Part shown: one piece after another, positions 37,551 to 48,831 of the stretch | Layout of the letters: each line of letters opens with the position of its first letter | Numbering within the stretch: the stretch's first letter is position 1 | DNA from: Dermacentor variabilis | Taxonomy: Eukaryota; Arthropoda; Arachnida; Ixodida; Ixodidae | Assembly (NCBI RefSeq): GCF_050947875.1 | Contig: NC_134569.1 | Location: 35,240,277-35,304,276 of the forward strand | Reading direction: 5' to 3' | DNA: 64,000 nt | Made by a program: the position numbers and the translations under genes | Notes under the pieces: model-generated | Seen by the model: only the letters and a program-made list of their open reading frames with translations | Told to the model about the DNA's origin: nothing | Database searches by the model: none

Positions 37551-39237
37551 TTAAACGTATGTGAGCAGTGAATCGCAGGTACGCCGGTGTTTGGATGAGC
37601 TTGGATATGATCTAAGACCACGTAATGCTAGCGGAGCATGCAAGTAACTTACTTTCCACTATATCTAAATTGGGAGAGCTATCACAGTAGGGACTGCAGG
37701 TTTGCCTATATGCGACACAGACACTCGTTAAAGGGGCCCTTATGTATGTGCTTTGGCAATCATCAAGTCACTGGGTCATATTGAAGGATTTGAAAACAGC
37801 GCTAGAAAATATGCGAAATATGCAAGGCAACAACCAACCTTCAGCATGTTACATACTCACCACAATGCCACCGTTTCTGGGCACTGAATGTCATTGCAGT
37901 GGATATGGGGCCATTGCGGTACCTCTGGAAAAAGAAGAATTGAGGAGGAGAGGTGGCGGGGGTTGCAGATGGGGATTACTATGTCATTTAACAAAAATGT
38001 AGCTCTGAAGGCTAACTTCCGTATAGAATTTGGAGGGTACCATCGCATATCATATAACTAACGCGTGCTAATAGGTCTGCCACGAATGAAACGAATATAA
38101 AGAGCGGATATTTTGTGAGTATATAACACTCCGTATTTGTATAAATAATTACATATTCATCGAAAAACCTGCCCAGAAACCCTGATCTTTGATGTCCTCC
38201 GCAACAACAAACATCAAATAAATTCCATTGAGGTGTTGTTCATGGTAAAAAATACAATCCTCAATGAACTGGCACAGAGGTAAAACATGCACAAGTAAGA
38301 AAGGCACTGCTACACAATGCGCATAGAACCGTTGCGAGACAGATGAATTTCAACTTCCGCTTCGCCTTTTGTTTATCTATTTGCCTTACCCGTGTTTCTG
38401 CGATTAACTTCAGCACATCAATCCTTTCGATACAGTACGCCGATTATCCTAAGCATCAGTTATATTTTTAGTGAAAACGCGAAACTCTCTGTTGACTTGC
38501 AGCTCTGACGTACATGGTAATTTTGGCTCATAAGGCACTTCAATGTACTTCAGGCAAACTGAGGGCGCGCAATAATAAGAATACCCACTTTTTCGGAAAA
38601 TTCGTAGATGGCACTCCTCAATTCTTCTGCTTGGAAAGCTTTATATTTAGTTCATAGTTTTCGTTTTCTCTGAGGGGCCTAACTTAACACAAATCGTAAC
38701 TTTGTGTCCCGCCGTCACGCCGACAAACTGACCTCGACTCTAAACTCTTCCTCTGCTAAACAACATGTAGGACAATGCACACAGAGCATCGATAGAGTTA
38801 CTAGTTGATTATATGATAAGAGAGATAAATCACTTCATCAGAAACCTCAGCGTTTAGACGGCGTATATTGTACATTCGCCTACATGCTACTCTGCACTGA
38901 ATGTGACGGAGGGAAAGGAAGACCCTAGAAGAAGGTGAGCTGAAATTTCTTCTGAAGAGCGATCTGGGCAAAAAAAAAATACAATAACAATTACAATAAA
39001 ATAAGGTGGCTATGCGGCAAGCACAAACATTGCACGACTTAAATTTATTGGAAGGCTTTATATAAAATTTCGTATACTCGGGGGACCCGTATAGTCCAGG
39101 GTTGTGTGGGATCAGCAGAACGTACAGTGCGTCCCCTTCACTTGCGTGGCCCATGCTGGCCGTGCAAGCTGACGCAATAAGCGCCAATAGTGGGTGATAG
39201 TGGGGAAGACGTATTAGTGAGACGAGGGTGCGCTTGA
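37551..39237. other. Intergenic/intronic, no gene seen
   Basis: The 164-codon minus ORF ending at 38801 has no domain and partly overlaps the LINE 3' end. TTAAAGGGGCCCTTATG (37730-37746) may be the edge of a repeat but has no partner here. Confidence 0.4.
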
Positions 39238-39287
39238 ACCTATGGGATATATGGTATGGTATGGAGAACTTTATTGGGTCCTGAAGG

Positions 39288-40898
39288 TCAACCATACGTT
39301 GACACGGGCCGCTCCCACGTTGGGACTGTCAGGCCGAGCCCTTCAGCCACATCGCGGGCCTTCTGGACTGCCCGTATTTGGTCAGAGAGTGATTCACTGT
39401 GTAGCATTTGCCGCCACCATTCTTGTTCCTTGTCACGGTCTGTGAAGACCGCGGGGCACTGCCAAAGCATGTGGTCAAGAGTAATGATGCCATTGCACTT
39501 AATACAGTTGGTTTGAATTTCCCTCTCCGGATAGATCCTGTTAATAAAATATGGACTTGGGTATGTTCTTGTCTGTAGCAAACGTAATGTGACCGCTTGG
39601 GCTCTGCAAAGCTTACCGTGTGGCAATGGGTATTCCCTTCTGCTTAAATAATAATGCTTCGTGATTTCGTTATATGTTAATAATCGATCCCTGTGTTCCC
39701 CGGGTGAAGTGTAAGTTGCTCGGTCTTGAGGAGCACGGCTAGAAAGTCCACGTGCTGCTTCATTTGCCACCTCATTGAGGTTTCTCCGAGCTCCGTCCAC
39801 CACCCCCAGATGCGCAGGAAACCAGCGGATTTCGATCCTCTCACTCTTGACCTTCTCTAATAATTTTGTTGCTATCCGTGTCACATATCTGTTGGTAAAG
39901 TTGCGTATGGCTGTTCTAGAGTCGCTGTAAATATGTGTCCACCGATTAGCCCGGATGGCTAAGGCGATTGCTACTTGTTCTGCTACTGTGGGGTCCTTGG
40001 TATAGACGGTGATGGCATCCTGTATGTTACCTTGAGTGTCTACGACAACGGAGGTATACGCATCCTTATTTTTAACCCAGGCAGCGTCAACGAACACCGC
40101 CTGCTGCTTATGTTGATCTATGTCTTGAAGGAGTGCCTTCGCCCTTGCCTTCCGTCTCTCGAGGTTATGTGTCGGGTGCATGTTCCTAGGGAACGGGGTC
40201 GTCTTTATTGTTTCTCGTAGTCCCGCTTGCAATTGTGTTAATAATTCTCCTTCGTTGGTGTGGTTGTTAATTTCTACGCCAATTTCTTCAAGTAGCGCCC
40301 TCCCAGGGCGTGTCCCCATTAGTCTCTCCTGGTGGGCCACCTGTTGAGCCTCAGCTATCTCCTCTAGTGTGTTATGCAGCCCTAGGCGCAATAAGCTATC
40401 ATTGGCCGTGCTGATGGGAAGTCCTAGTGCAGTCTTTATAAGTCGTCTGATTAAAGCGTTTAGCTTGTTCTTATCAGCCTGTGTCCATTGTAGCATGCCA
40501 GCCACGTACGAGAAGTGGCAAAAGGCGCATGCATGTACCAACCTCATGGCACTGTCTTCTCCTAGCCTCTTATGCTTGTTGGTAACTCTACGCAGAAGCC
40601 TAATCACTTCTTCTGACTTGTTAGAGATGTATTCTATCATCCTGCAATTAGATCCGTTCGCTTGCAGAAGTCCTGACACTCTAATAGTCTCCACCTGCCT
40701 GATTGGTTCTCCATTCTTGGCGCATATGTCAATGCGGGGTTCTTCCTCTTGGATATATCCGTTCGGCCTGCGCCCACGCTTACAGCTCCGTAATACCAAT
40801 AGTTCTGATTTTTTAGCAGAGCAGTTCAGTCCCATACCCTCAAGTGTTGTTTCTACCACATAAATGCTTTCCTGTAGTTTGATCTCTGTTTGTCCCAT
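39288..40898 (-). CDS. LINE ORF2 part 3: RT thumb, RNase H, zinc knuckle
   Basis: This 536-codon segment is in the same frame as the RT upstream, separated only by the TGA at 40916-40914. The thumb (about residues 1-230) includes LGLPISTANDSLLRLGLHNT and LEEIAEAQQVAHQERLMGT. RNase H follows with AVFVDAAWV (Asp), VAEQVAIALAI (Glu), HIYSDSRTAIRNF (Asp) and EIRWFPAHLGV with NEVANEAARG. A C-terminal knuckle reads CIKCNGIITLDHMLWQC. The protein ends ERPVSTYG before a short 3' UTR with AATAAAG. All four RNase H acidic/His positions appear present. Confidence 0.92.
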   Translation of the reverse strand: MGQTEIKLQESIYVVETTLEGMGLNCSAKKSELLVLRSCKRGRRPNGYIQEEEPRIDICAKNGEPIRQVETIRVSGLLQANGSNCRMIEYISNKSEEVIRLLRRVTNKHKRLGEDSAMRLVHACAFCHFSYVAGMLQWTQADKNKLNALIRRLIKTALGLPISTANDSLLRLGLHNTLEEIAEAQQVAHQERLMGTRPGRALLEEIGVEINNHTNEGELLTQLQAGLRETIKTTPFPRNMHPTHNLERRKARAKALLQDIDQHKQQAVFVDAAWVKNKDAYTSVVVDTQGNIQDAITVYTKDPTVAEQVAIALAIRANRWTHIYSDSRTAIRNFTNRYVTRIATKLLEKVKSERIEIRWFPAHLGVVDGARRNLNEVANEAARGLSSRAPQDRATYTSPGEHRDRLLTYNEITKHYYLSRREYPLPHGKLCRAQAVTLRLLQTRTYPSPYFINRIYPEREIQTNCIKCNGIITLDHMLWQCPAVFTDRDKEQEWWRQMLHSESLSDQIRAVQKARDVAEGLGLTVPTWERPVSTYG

Positions 40899-40913
40899 AT
40901 TACCTTCGGCACT

Positions 40914-42062
40914 TCAGATTGTTACATCATCTGCATATATAGCAAAGTGGATACCCTCAATCTGCGCGAGACCTCGAGCGACTTTTGACATTGCCAAATT
41001 AAATAAAATGGGAGATAGGACAGACCCTTGTGGTGTCCCACGATTCCCAAGTTCCAGGGTTGTCGATTGGAGTTCGCCTAACCTGAGACAAGCAAAACGG
41101 CCACCGAGAAAGGCTTTGACTATATTGTGCAATCGCTTACCCAATCCCATCTCCGAGAGGATATCCAATATGGCCCTGTGCTTGATGCGATCAAAGGCCT
41201 TTTCTACATCTAGGCCTAGAAGAGCTCTCGTATGTAGCGGGCTAGCAAGAATAAGGTGATGCTTGATTAAAAGCATTGCATCTTGAGTCGAAAGTCCAGG
41301 ACGGAAACCGATCAGGTTATGCGGAAGAACATTTCTGTTTTCTACATACTTAGTCAGTCTATTGAGTATCACATGCTCCATGGTTTTGCCCAGACATGAT
41401 GTTAATGATATGGGTCTTAGGTTATCTAGATTGAGTTGCTTGCCTGGTTTGGGAATAAGAATTGTGTTAGCAATTCTCCATTCCTTCGGATAATCACCGT
41501 TTTTCCAGAGTTCGTTGAAATACTCTGTTAAATATTTTATGGAATGATCGTCCAAATTTTTCAACAGCCTATTGGAAATGCCATCTGGACCGGCAGCAGA
41601 TCTACTGTTGAGGTCGTACAGGGCTGCACGAACTTCGCTTTCTGTGAAGTCTTGATCCATAGGCTCACAGTCTTCCCCTGTATATTCAGGCAGGTCTGTA
41701 CTCTCAGCGCTATCCTTAAGTGGTAAATACCTAGCTGCGAGCCGATCCAGAATGGCCTCCTCCGTTGTGTCCTGACTCTCACGATGGACGAGTCGTGCTA
41801 CTGCTGTTCTCCTATTAGATTTCGTGTCGTTCTCATGAAGCAAATGTCTAAGTAAGTTCCAATTCCCACCACGTCTGATTCGACCATCTATGGAATTACA
41901 AAGCTCATCCCATTGTTGTTTCTGTAAATTTCTGGAGTGTTCTTCAATCTCCCTATTCAACAATGCTATGCTCTTCCTGAGTCTCCTGTTCAGCCGTTGC
42001 GTTTTCCATCTATATAACATAGATTGTTTCGCTTCAATCAAGTGCGCCAGCCTACTGTCCAT
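40914..42062 (-). CDS. LINE ORF2 part 2: reverse transcriptase
   Basis: This 382-residue segment holds the polymerase core. The blocks appear in order: SAAGPDGISNRLLKNL, IPKPGKQLNLDNLRPISLTS, IGFRPGLSTQDAMLL, LLGLDVEKAFDRIKH with the first catalytic Asp, GTPQGSVLSPILFNLAM, and YADDVTI with the catalytic Asp pair. The stop TGA (916-914 of 40xxx) comes straight after VTI. The sister LINE at 56537-57736 has Trp at that site (YADDITLW), so the stop is most simply TGG to TGA. The same frame continues into the RNase H part at 40898. Confidence 0.95.
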   Translation of the reverse strand: MDSRLAHLIEAKQSMLYRWKTQRLNRRLRKSIALLNREIEEHSRNLQKQQWDELCNSIDGRIRRGGNWNLLRHLLHENDTKSNRRTAVARLVHRESQDTTEEAILDRLAARYLPLKDSAESTDLPEYTGEDCEPMDQDFTESEVRAALYDLNSRSAAGPDGISNRLLKNLDDHSIKYLTEYFNELWKNGDYPKEWRIANTILIPKPGKQLNLDNLRPISLTSCLGKTMEHVILNRLTKYVENRNVLPHNLIGFRPGLSTQDAMLLIKHHLILASPLHTRALLGLDVEKAFDRIKHRAILDILSEMGLGKRLHNIVKAFLGGRFACLRLGELQSTTLELGNRGTPQGSVLSPILFNLAMSKVARGLAQIEGIHFAIYADDVTI

Positions 42063-42903
42063 AGATTTCGATATCCTCCTCTGTGGTAATATCCTTCGTT
42101 GCCGCCTTTACATCTTCCCTGAGCTGAGTGGTCCAAGTTTGGAGTGTTTTCTTTTGTCCTGCCTCTGTCTCAGCTCTGCTTTTCCTTGCTTTCCGAAAAA
42201 GATCCCAGTCAATGTAGTTAAAGTGCTTTATCTCATTACTTGGTGTTTCCAATAGTATTTGTAATATGTAATGATCACTACCCAGGTCAATATTGGAGTT
42301 ATTCCAGCCAGCGTTCGCTAAGTTTGATACAAAAGTAAGGTCTGGGGTGGAGTCCCTGCATGTAGATGTACCACACCTAGTGGGATAAGCTGGGTCTGTG
42401 ATGAGGGAGAGATTAAGATCTGTAGCTAGGTGCCAGAGTCCATCCCCTTTCTTAGTATTCCAGCGATATCCCCAGGTTTGATGTGGGGCGTTGAAATCCC
42501 CTCCAATAATGAGTGGAGCGTGCTTAGTAACAGCCATAGTCTTATTAAGAAGTGCCCTGAAACTCTGTTTCATGACGCTAGGGCTGCTATAAACATTAAG
42601 ACAAAAGAGGCTTTGCGGTTTGCTTCTATTCCTTTTCAAAATTATTTCCACTAGTAAGTATTCTAATTTGTTTAGTCCAAGGCGCAAATCATGTTCTATG
42701 TAAGGTATTTTCTTATCTACGAGCGTGGCTAACCCCCTACCCGTCTCTTTGCCCTTGCATGTCGCTTTGTATCCGGATAGGCTGATCTCATCCGCCAAGG
42801 TTTCCTGCAGCATAATTATTTTCGGTTTGTCTGGAGAGGTTTTTATTAACTGCATAAGAGGTGCTTTTTTGTGATAAAATCCTCGGCAATTCCATTGCCA
42901 CAC
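42052..42903 (-). CDS. LINE ORF2 part 1: apurinic-type endonuclease
   Basis: This is the N-terminal endonuclease of the LINE at 39250-42917, which nicks target DNA to prime reverse transcription. In order it shows WQWNCRGF at the start, the metal-binding Glu in IIMLQETL, GGDFNAPHQTWGY with the Asp-x-Asn motif, DSTPDLTFVSN, and the C-terminal GSDHYIL with the Asp-His pair. The frame begins with GTG at 42903 and is open further upstream to the truncation, so the true start lay in the lost 5' part. It ends DIEIYGQ-stop at 42052. The next ORF starts at ATG 42062 in another frame, so one base has been lost or gained between them. Confidence 0.9.
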   Translation of the reverse strand: MWQWNCRGFYHKKAPLMQLIKTSPDKPKIIMLQETLADEISLSGYKATCKGKETGRGLATLVDKKIPYIEHDLRLGLNKLEYLLVEIILKRNRSKPQSLFCLNVYSSPSVMKQSFRALLNKTMAVTKHAPLIIGGDFNAPHQTWGYRWNTKKGDGLWHLATDLNLSLITDPAYPTRCGTSTCRDSTPDLTFVSNLANAGWNNSNIDLGSDHYILQILLETPSNEIKHFNYIDWDLFRKARKSRAETEAGQKKTLQTWTTQLREDVKAATKDITTEEDIEIYGQ

Positions 42904-42929
42904 GGTAAAGCTCCCCCACCTATGGGATA

Positions 42930-43374
42930 AAGCGGAGACAAATTAAAAAGAAAGGTAAGAAATGGGCGGTTTAGTGCGGCAACATGGCTGAGCATATAAG
43001 AACGAACGCCCTGGCGCCAATTCAATTCTATGATGTCTATGAGCGCACAAAAGAGCGTTTGCGATGCATTTCATGTTGTGCCAACTTAGGGAGAACTGAA
43101 AAACCGGCAAATAAAGAGCCGAGTGTGGAGGTACAACTGGTTTCCGGCACCAGGAGAAAAAGAAAAAAAAGACAGCTGTACGTACCTTTAGCCAGGTGGC
43201 AACCCTAATCAGTGCTCTACCCCCCCCCCCCCCTCTTCTCCTTGCTTTATAGAGGAGTATCAGGCCGAAGGATCGAGTCTCAAGCTGACCTCTCCTCCAT
43301 CATTTAGTGAAGCCTTGCCCAAGCGGATCAACTACAATGTTCGAAGGACGAATGAAACGAAATCTTTATATTTT
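42930..43374. other. Intergenic with a C14 run
   Basis: DNA flanking the LINE insertion. A run of 14 C lies at 43220-43233. The 74-codon plus ORF at 42984-43208 has no domain. Confidence 0.45.
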
Positions 43375-43510
43375 ACGTAACTACGGTGGGTCAAAATGAA
43401 TCCCGAGACTTCCAGTACGGAGTCTCAGTAATACTTTTGTTGCTTTCGGACATCAGTCCACCAAATAATAAACAAATTAATCAATTGTTAATTAAATGAT
43501 CAATTAATCA
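43375..43510 (+). repeat. SINE 3'-body fragment
   Basis: GGTGGGTCAAAATGAATCCC, TACGGAGTCTCAGTAAT and a following AATTAATCAATT-rich tail match the order of the 3' body of the SINE at 32855-33065 (its TTAATCCGTAGCC block) and of related tick SINEs recalled from memory. The tRNA head is missing. Confidence 0.5.
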
Positions 43511-45029
43511 ATTACTCGATCTTGTTTCAGAACAGACTCAGATATTGGATATTTCCAAAGGTTAAAAGACTCGGTCCGAAGGTGTGATTCATAACAGCAA
43601 ACGTTCTTTTGGCTGTACAAATGCCACATGGTATTATAAGCAACAAAAAAACGCCAGTACAATATTGACTCTGGTCACTATCCTTCATCTCATACTACAT
43701 TCGAAACTTACGTAGTGACCTGAAAGTTTTGCTCACGATGAAATTTAGGACATGGACACTTTATTATTTTTATTTAAACTTCGAAGAGATTACTTTCCAT
43801 CATAATGTTATTCTGCGCGATTACGGTGGAGCACAGTTGCTGTTTCAATCCTGAAATAATTCAGGACTCTTGGTAACGTTTTTAAAAATAATTTGTAGTG
43901 TCCACTTGAATGTGTGCTCCAATTGGTCTCTATGATGTCTTATTTATTTAATTGCTGCTCATATAAAATGAGCTATCGCTATTGCTAATGCTGTCAGCAA
44001 TTTATGTGCTTTTGGAGTTCTGCAATTGGTAGGTACGACGATTGTGTATGTCGCATCTGACACCACATTAGGCTTATAACTTTGCGTATTCCAGTGTATT
44101 CATTTTGCAGCCATACAAAATCATGCGATGGGCATAATGCACTACCTCAGCTTAAAATACAGCATACATTTCCAGGAATCAGTTAAAATTTTGCGCTAGT
44201 TATCTCCGCAAACAAACAAAAAAATAAATCAATAGAGATAAAGTATGCGGTATGCCTTTGTGTGAAGAATTGTCCACTGTAACACATAATATTTAGTTTT
44301 TTTTAAATCACCTGAAGAATGAAGTACTGAGAAAAGGGAAATGCATATCTATCTTCATATAAACGCTGTAAAAGGTAAGCCAAATTTTCGAAACAAAATA
44401 CAAGCGTGCTCACTCCAACTTGCAGCCACTCGAAACTGTGGGACTCTCTCTCCGCTTGTAGTTAACATTTATTTCGACGTTAATATTTGAATGCAGTATG
44501 GGTATTCTGTTTTGCGAATCTGCTCCAGCCATTCGTCAAACAGCCTTTTCGACTTCGTTTACCGCACCAAGTTTGCCGAACGCACGTCTACGGGACACTT
44601 CTGCATTGGCGCCGCCATCTATCGAGAATGTCCCGAACTTCGTGAACGCGTTTCAGAAGCGCACTGAGAGGCGCCGCCGTCTTTTCTGCAGCTCGCAATA
44701 TTGACCACAGGATGAGGCATCTGTTTGCTGCAGCAAAAGTACGGATACGGTTTAGCGCATTGCAATTAGGACGCCAATATAATTAACTACCTAGTAAGAA
44801 TCGTACGTAACGTCCACCTTCCAGAAGCGCTAAAATTCAAAGCGCACGGAAGCATTCACTGGTTAGTCGTCGTGATAAGCAAGAGATGCTTAGAGTAGTC
44901 CCGGAAAAAAAAAATATATACGGTAGAGGTAGATATAGCTGAGAAATTTACAGACATAGGTAAGTGTACAATGCAATTTTTTATAAGGAAAGCGAAGATA
45001 AAAGATAGATAGGGGATATGTAAGACTAG
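43511..45029. other. Intergenic/intronic, no gene seen
   Basis: Mostly AT-rich with one GC-richer patch at 44500-44700 whose 68-codon ORF lacks domain signal. Confidence 0.4.
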
Positions 45030-45135
45030 CGATAGATGTAGTAAAACATTATTAGCTCAAGCAGGCCAGGTAACGATTTGTCGCCTCCTTCTTTCAAAGG
45101 TGATGACAATAAATATAATCATGATCATTAAGAAT
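45030..45135 (+). repeat. LINE 3' UTR fragment
   Basis: CTCAAGCAGGCCAGGTAACG, CTTTCAAAGGTGATGACAAT and AAATATAATCATGATCATT form a LINE-like 3' end with an ATC-type tail. I recall similar sequence (TTTCAAAGGnGnTGnCAATAAAT) ending tick CR1/L2-type LINEs. No coding remains. Confidence 0.5.
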
Positions 45136-47863
45136 GCAACTGCAATGACGCTCGAATCTCTGCGGACGAGGCTGTGCAGAGTGTGCGTGCGTGCGTGCGT
45201 GCGTCAAAAAAGCGGAACCATGCGCTCATTTAATGTCAAACTCAGCATTCTAAAAGTCATATAAGCTATCTTAAGTGCACACAGCTAAATGGCTGGGCGA
45301 CCTTGTCCCTACGCTATGTTTTAGAAAGTTGGGGAAGCAGGGAATTATCTCGGAAACTCGGTCTTTTCAAGTAGCGAAATTTCCGAATCGAATGGAAATA
45401 TTAGAGCGATTTCGTAATATCTATTTTTTAATATTTCTAAACAAAGTGGAGTATTAGATTGGCGTGGATTAAGTTTGGTAAAAAAACGCATGGCTCCTTT
45501 GCATAATTTGATACTAGCATGTAATGCCGTTCATAAATGGGCACGCGATCAACTAATGAGAGTGTAAAAGAGGAACAACTCTTAAGTTATAGTGCACAAC
45601 GACATGCTATAGTGACCCGAAATTGTTAAGCAATATTTATCTGCCCCATGTGCTCAGGTCTCCTACAGGAGAATTATTTGGAACTGTAAACCGTTGCAGC
45701 AGCATCTCTCTTTGTAGCAACTGTAAGATATTTTGTTGTCCCTTATATCAGAAAAGAATAGAATATTCGACGCTTTCGAATAGCAAATTCTGGAACTGAA
45801 CAAGAATCGAAGAACAAAGAATATCCGAAATTTTGAATATTCTCACACCCACACGCAAAACAGATTTAACGCATTCTTTAAGTAGGGAATAAATCATTGA
45901 CAATAATACGCGAATATTTGCAACAAAGCCCAAATCGCAAGCTCAACACATCCATAGTGCGTATAATTTCGCTACACAGCCAACATATTGTAACAACGTT
46001 CATCGCAACGATTGTTATGTGCGTATACTAAATATATAGGGATTTCAGTGTGCTATGTTCGCGTTCGAGTACCAAGATGTTGGAGGTCATAACAACGCAT
46101 TGAAAATTGCAACCTTAACCATCTGCAGGAGGAAGCAAGCTGAAGGCGTCATTCTGTCATTTTGTGGCAGTAGTTTATCATTTCTAGATTGCCATATTTA
46201 TTTGCAGCAAGTGCCAAATCATTAATTCAAATGCGAAAGCACTTCATCCGTAGCAGACATCAGGGCTGTCTTAAGTTGTCTGTCCTAAGACTGGTGAAAT
46301 GTTGCAGGATGATAGTCACGATAACAGTGTGTGAGAGAGAACGGACGCTGGAGTGGAAGCATGCCATTCTAACCATGCCATGCCCGGATCATTGTTCATA
46401 ACAAGGGCAAACGGGGATACGTGTGTTTCTGAGTATCTTTTTTATACCTACTGTTCGTGCACTACCTACACTAAATCATGCAGTACTAACCTTATCAAAC
46501 CAGTACGCGTGCTAACAACTGTGCAAGCACAGGATTGTGTGACAGGCTCGACACTTTCTTCTGCGTGCAAAGCGTGAGCAATGCAGCATCAGAAAAGCAT
46601 AGTATAGGGATTTACTTTGGTGACACAGGCGACTTCCTTGTAAAGTATTGCAGTGTATTTGTTATAATATATGTAGTATATTTCAGAGTAATGGGCAATG
46701 TTCATTGTTGTTGCAGAGCAGTAAAAGGAAGTTGAATACCGGTATGCTCTGGTTATGAATGTTCGAAGCCGCTACTCCAAGTGATCATTCCGGGCCTTGA
46801 CCACATGTTCGTATAGGCTTAGCTTTATCCGTCACGAAATAAGAGAAAGTGAATGTTACAATGTCCGGATAGCGACGGCTAGCGACAACTGTGGTATTTC
46901 ATTTAATCCGTCTTAAATTTCGCACCACTAGGCTTAGTTTGCGCTTTGTTCCATAGGTGGCGGTAGTATCCTACTTATTCTGAAGTTTAGTTTCATAGGC
47001 TGAAAATTCAGCAGCACTGGCATGGCTTCTCTATTTCACTCCTTAGTGTTGAAGTCCGACACGAGTTAGAAGTTTAAAATAGTATTTTTAGAAAAACGCT
47101 GGATTTTATACGCGGCTTCAGAGTTGCTGCAACGCGTTCGGATTGTATATGTAAGCGACGCTTTCTCTTCCTCATTAGAACACCTATTGCTACATCTCTT
47201 TACCTTCCGTGCAGATTAGCACACCAGGGAAAAGTGTAAGTCAGGCCTACCTCTGATCCCTTCTGTGAAAAAGTTATTTCTCACGATTGGATCTACCCAG
47301 TCCATCCGATGGTTCTGCTTGCTGTGCCGTAATCTTCAAGCGTCCGACATCGTTGTGCCTCGTCCTCAACCGCAGCTTCATCACATATATATGTATATAT
47401 ATATAAAGCCCACGCATATATGCAAAACTGCCGCTCTACTGGCCGCTCGAGGCACTTTGCGTGTATTCGCGGGCTTCTTTCACGCTCGGAAGAACACTGT
47501 TATGGAGCACGTATTGAGCTAAAGCGAGCTTTATCGGGAGTTTCTCATGTTGCTCTACAATTTTCTCATTGGCACATTTAATCTAATTATAACAATTGAG
47601 AAGTTCATTATTTAATGAAGATTGATTATCTAATTAGGCGGATTGCAAGAGAAATAATCTGAGTATCTCCAAGCGACGATAAACAACATTACTTTGGTTC
47701 CGTACAGCTACGTAGCATTTGAATATATTTAAAGTATGGCACAAGTGAAACACACTGTATTTGTAACTGATATTTGCAGTTTCTTCTGCTTAACATGGCA
47801 CTGTTCTTGGAAAAAAAAGCAGCGTGTTTAATGTTTCGCACGGGCAATTTACCTGACCGTGAC
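45136..47863. other. Intergenic/intronic, no gene seen
   Basis: About 2.7 kb of AT-rich sequence with a small (GTGC)n at about 45183-45203 and a TA-rich tract at 47384-47404. Short ORFs (46189-46735) have no domain signal. Confidence 0.4.
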
Positions 47864-48273
47864 TTAAAGGTACAGTAAAGGTTAATATTAAGTCAACGTG
47901 GACTGTTGAAATAACATTCCAGAAACCTCGAAACGCTTGTTTCATGCGAAGAAGAGACTTATTTTAAGAGAAAATGCGTTCTGAAGCGTCCGCGTACCTC
48001 TAGCGCAGTTCAAGTCGCCCACCTCCGATCGAGGAGTGGTGACGTCATGGTCTCATAGTGACGTTGCGCCGTCGGTGAGTAAAACGGCGCCCGCAGACGG
48101 CGCCCGCAGACGGCGCTACGGCTTTTCTGCGCAAAACGCAAATGCGCGGCCAGAAACAGCGCCAAGACTGAGCCGACAGCAGTGCGAAAGTGAACTATGT
48201 TGGCTAGCGGAAGGCAAAGCGCGCGACGATAAGCTGGTTCTTTATTTTATGACGCCAACTTTGACGCTCGTTG

Positions 48274-48410
48274 CAATGGACGACCCTGACAACGACACAT
48301 TGGCTCGCGATGCTGGGCTCGACTTCAGCGATTTAAGCACTGATGAACGGGACCTGCTGCTGAGGGATCGCACTACCGGCGTTGTTGCGTACTACTACGA
48401 CGACAACTGT
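48274..48410 (+). CDS. Exon-like ORF inside the THAP transposon, unknown
   Basis: ATG 48274 opens an acidic 44-residue peptide (MDDPDNDTLARDAGLDFSDL, ending VVAYYYDDN) that runs into a GTATGT donor-like sequence. An in-frame extension upstream to 48036 exists but looks like untranslated sequence. It lies between the inverted repeats on the strand opposite to the THAP exon. It may be a first exon of a second transposon gene or chance. No family was recognised. Confidence 0.3.
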
Positions 48411-48499
48411 ATGTCATGGCTGTACATATTCGCACATTTACAGCTTTTCCTTCGTTAAAACCAAATACCGCACTCACCGCCCTGTCTTCGATCTGCAGT

Positions 48500-48831
48500 T
48501 CTTGCGCTTCGGAGAATGCAGGCAAGACTGACGGAACAGCGCTACGGGAAAGCATTGCTTTGAAAGGCACTCCACACGACTTCAGTAAGTCGGCGTTGAA
48601 CTCGTAATCCTCTGGACGAGAGTTCAGAGAGCACACTGTGCGATTTTCGGCTCTTTGCCAACGCGCTGTGGCAGAGGTACGGCACTTAACCACTTCGAGC
48701 AGAGAGGTTCACTCGTTTGCACGCTGTGATAACGTTGGATTCGCCGCTGCTACTGCTCTTTGCCAAGTTCCGCAGACCGTTCACGCATCCCACAACATCA
48801 CATGGACGTGGCATTCTCGCTGCTTGTTCCA
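48500..48831 (-). pseudogene. THAP zinc-finger exon relic
   Basis: On the minus strand ATG 48831 starts MPRPCDVVGCVNGLRNLAKS, giving the M-P-x-x-C-x4-C opening of a C2CH THAP domain. After a stop and frame change it resumes near 48690 and reads ENRTVCSLNSRPEDYEFNAD, LKSCGVPFKAML and SRSAVPSVLPAF, matching the end of the domain (C-x-x-H-F, then AVPS). The zinc-binding His reads Asn (VCSLN), and the middle of the domain is shorter than usual. EAQELQIEDRA then meets a GTGAGT donor near 48497, so this was a spliced first exon. The product would have bound DNA as part of a transposase, and this copy is broken. Confidence 0.65.

Larger units (their letters stand above)
39250..42917 (-). mobile_element. 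LINE (EN-RT-RNase H), nearly intact ORF2, 5'-truncated
   Basis: A 3668-base insertion on the minus strand bounded by perfect 12-base duplications ACCTATGGGATA at 39238-39249 and 42918-42929, the mark of target-primed reverse transcription. The 5' end is cut just before the endonuclease, so ORF1 is absent. The 3' end carries AATAAAG and a (CCATA)n tail. ORF2 spans about 1200 codons with only two visible lesions: a one-base frameshift near 42060-42052 and a TGA at 40916-40914. The RNase H after the RT fits the I/R1 assemblage. It is the best-preserved element in the window. Confidence 0.92.

Noticed and set aside
38801..39295. 164-codon minus ORF
   Set aside because: It starts in the LINE 3' end and crosses the target duplication into unrelated DNA, so it is not a gene.
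45183..45205. CRISPR-like or regulatory tandem repeat
   Set aside because: It is a short (GTGC)n microsatellite. No repeat-spacer arrays were seen anywhere in the window, which is eukaryotic.
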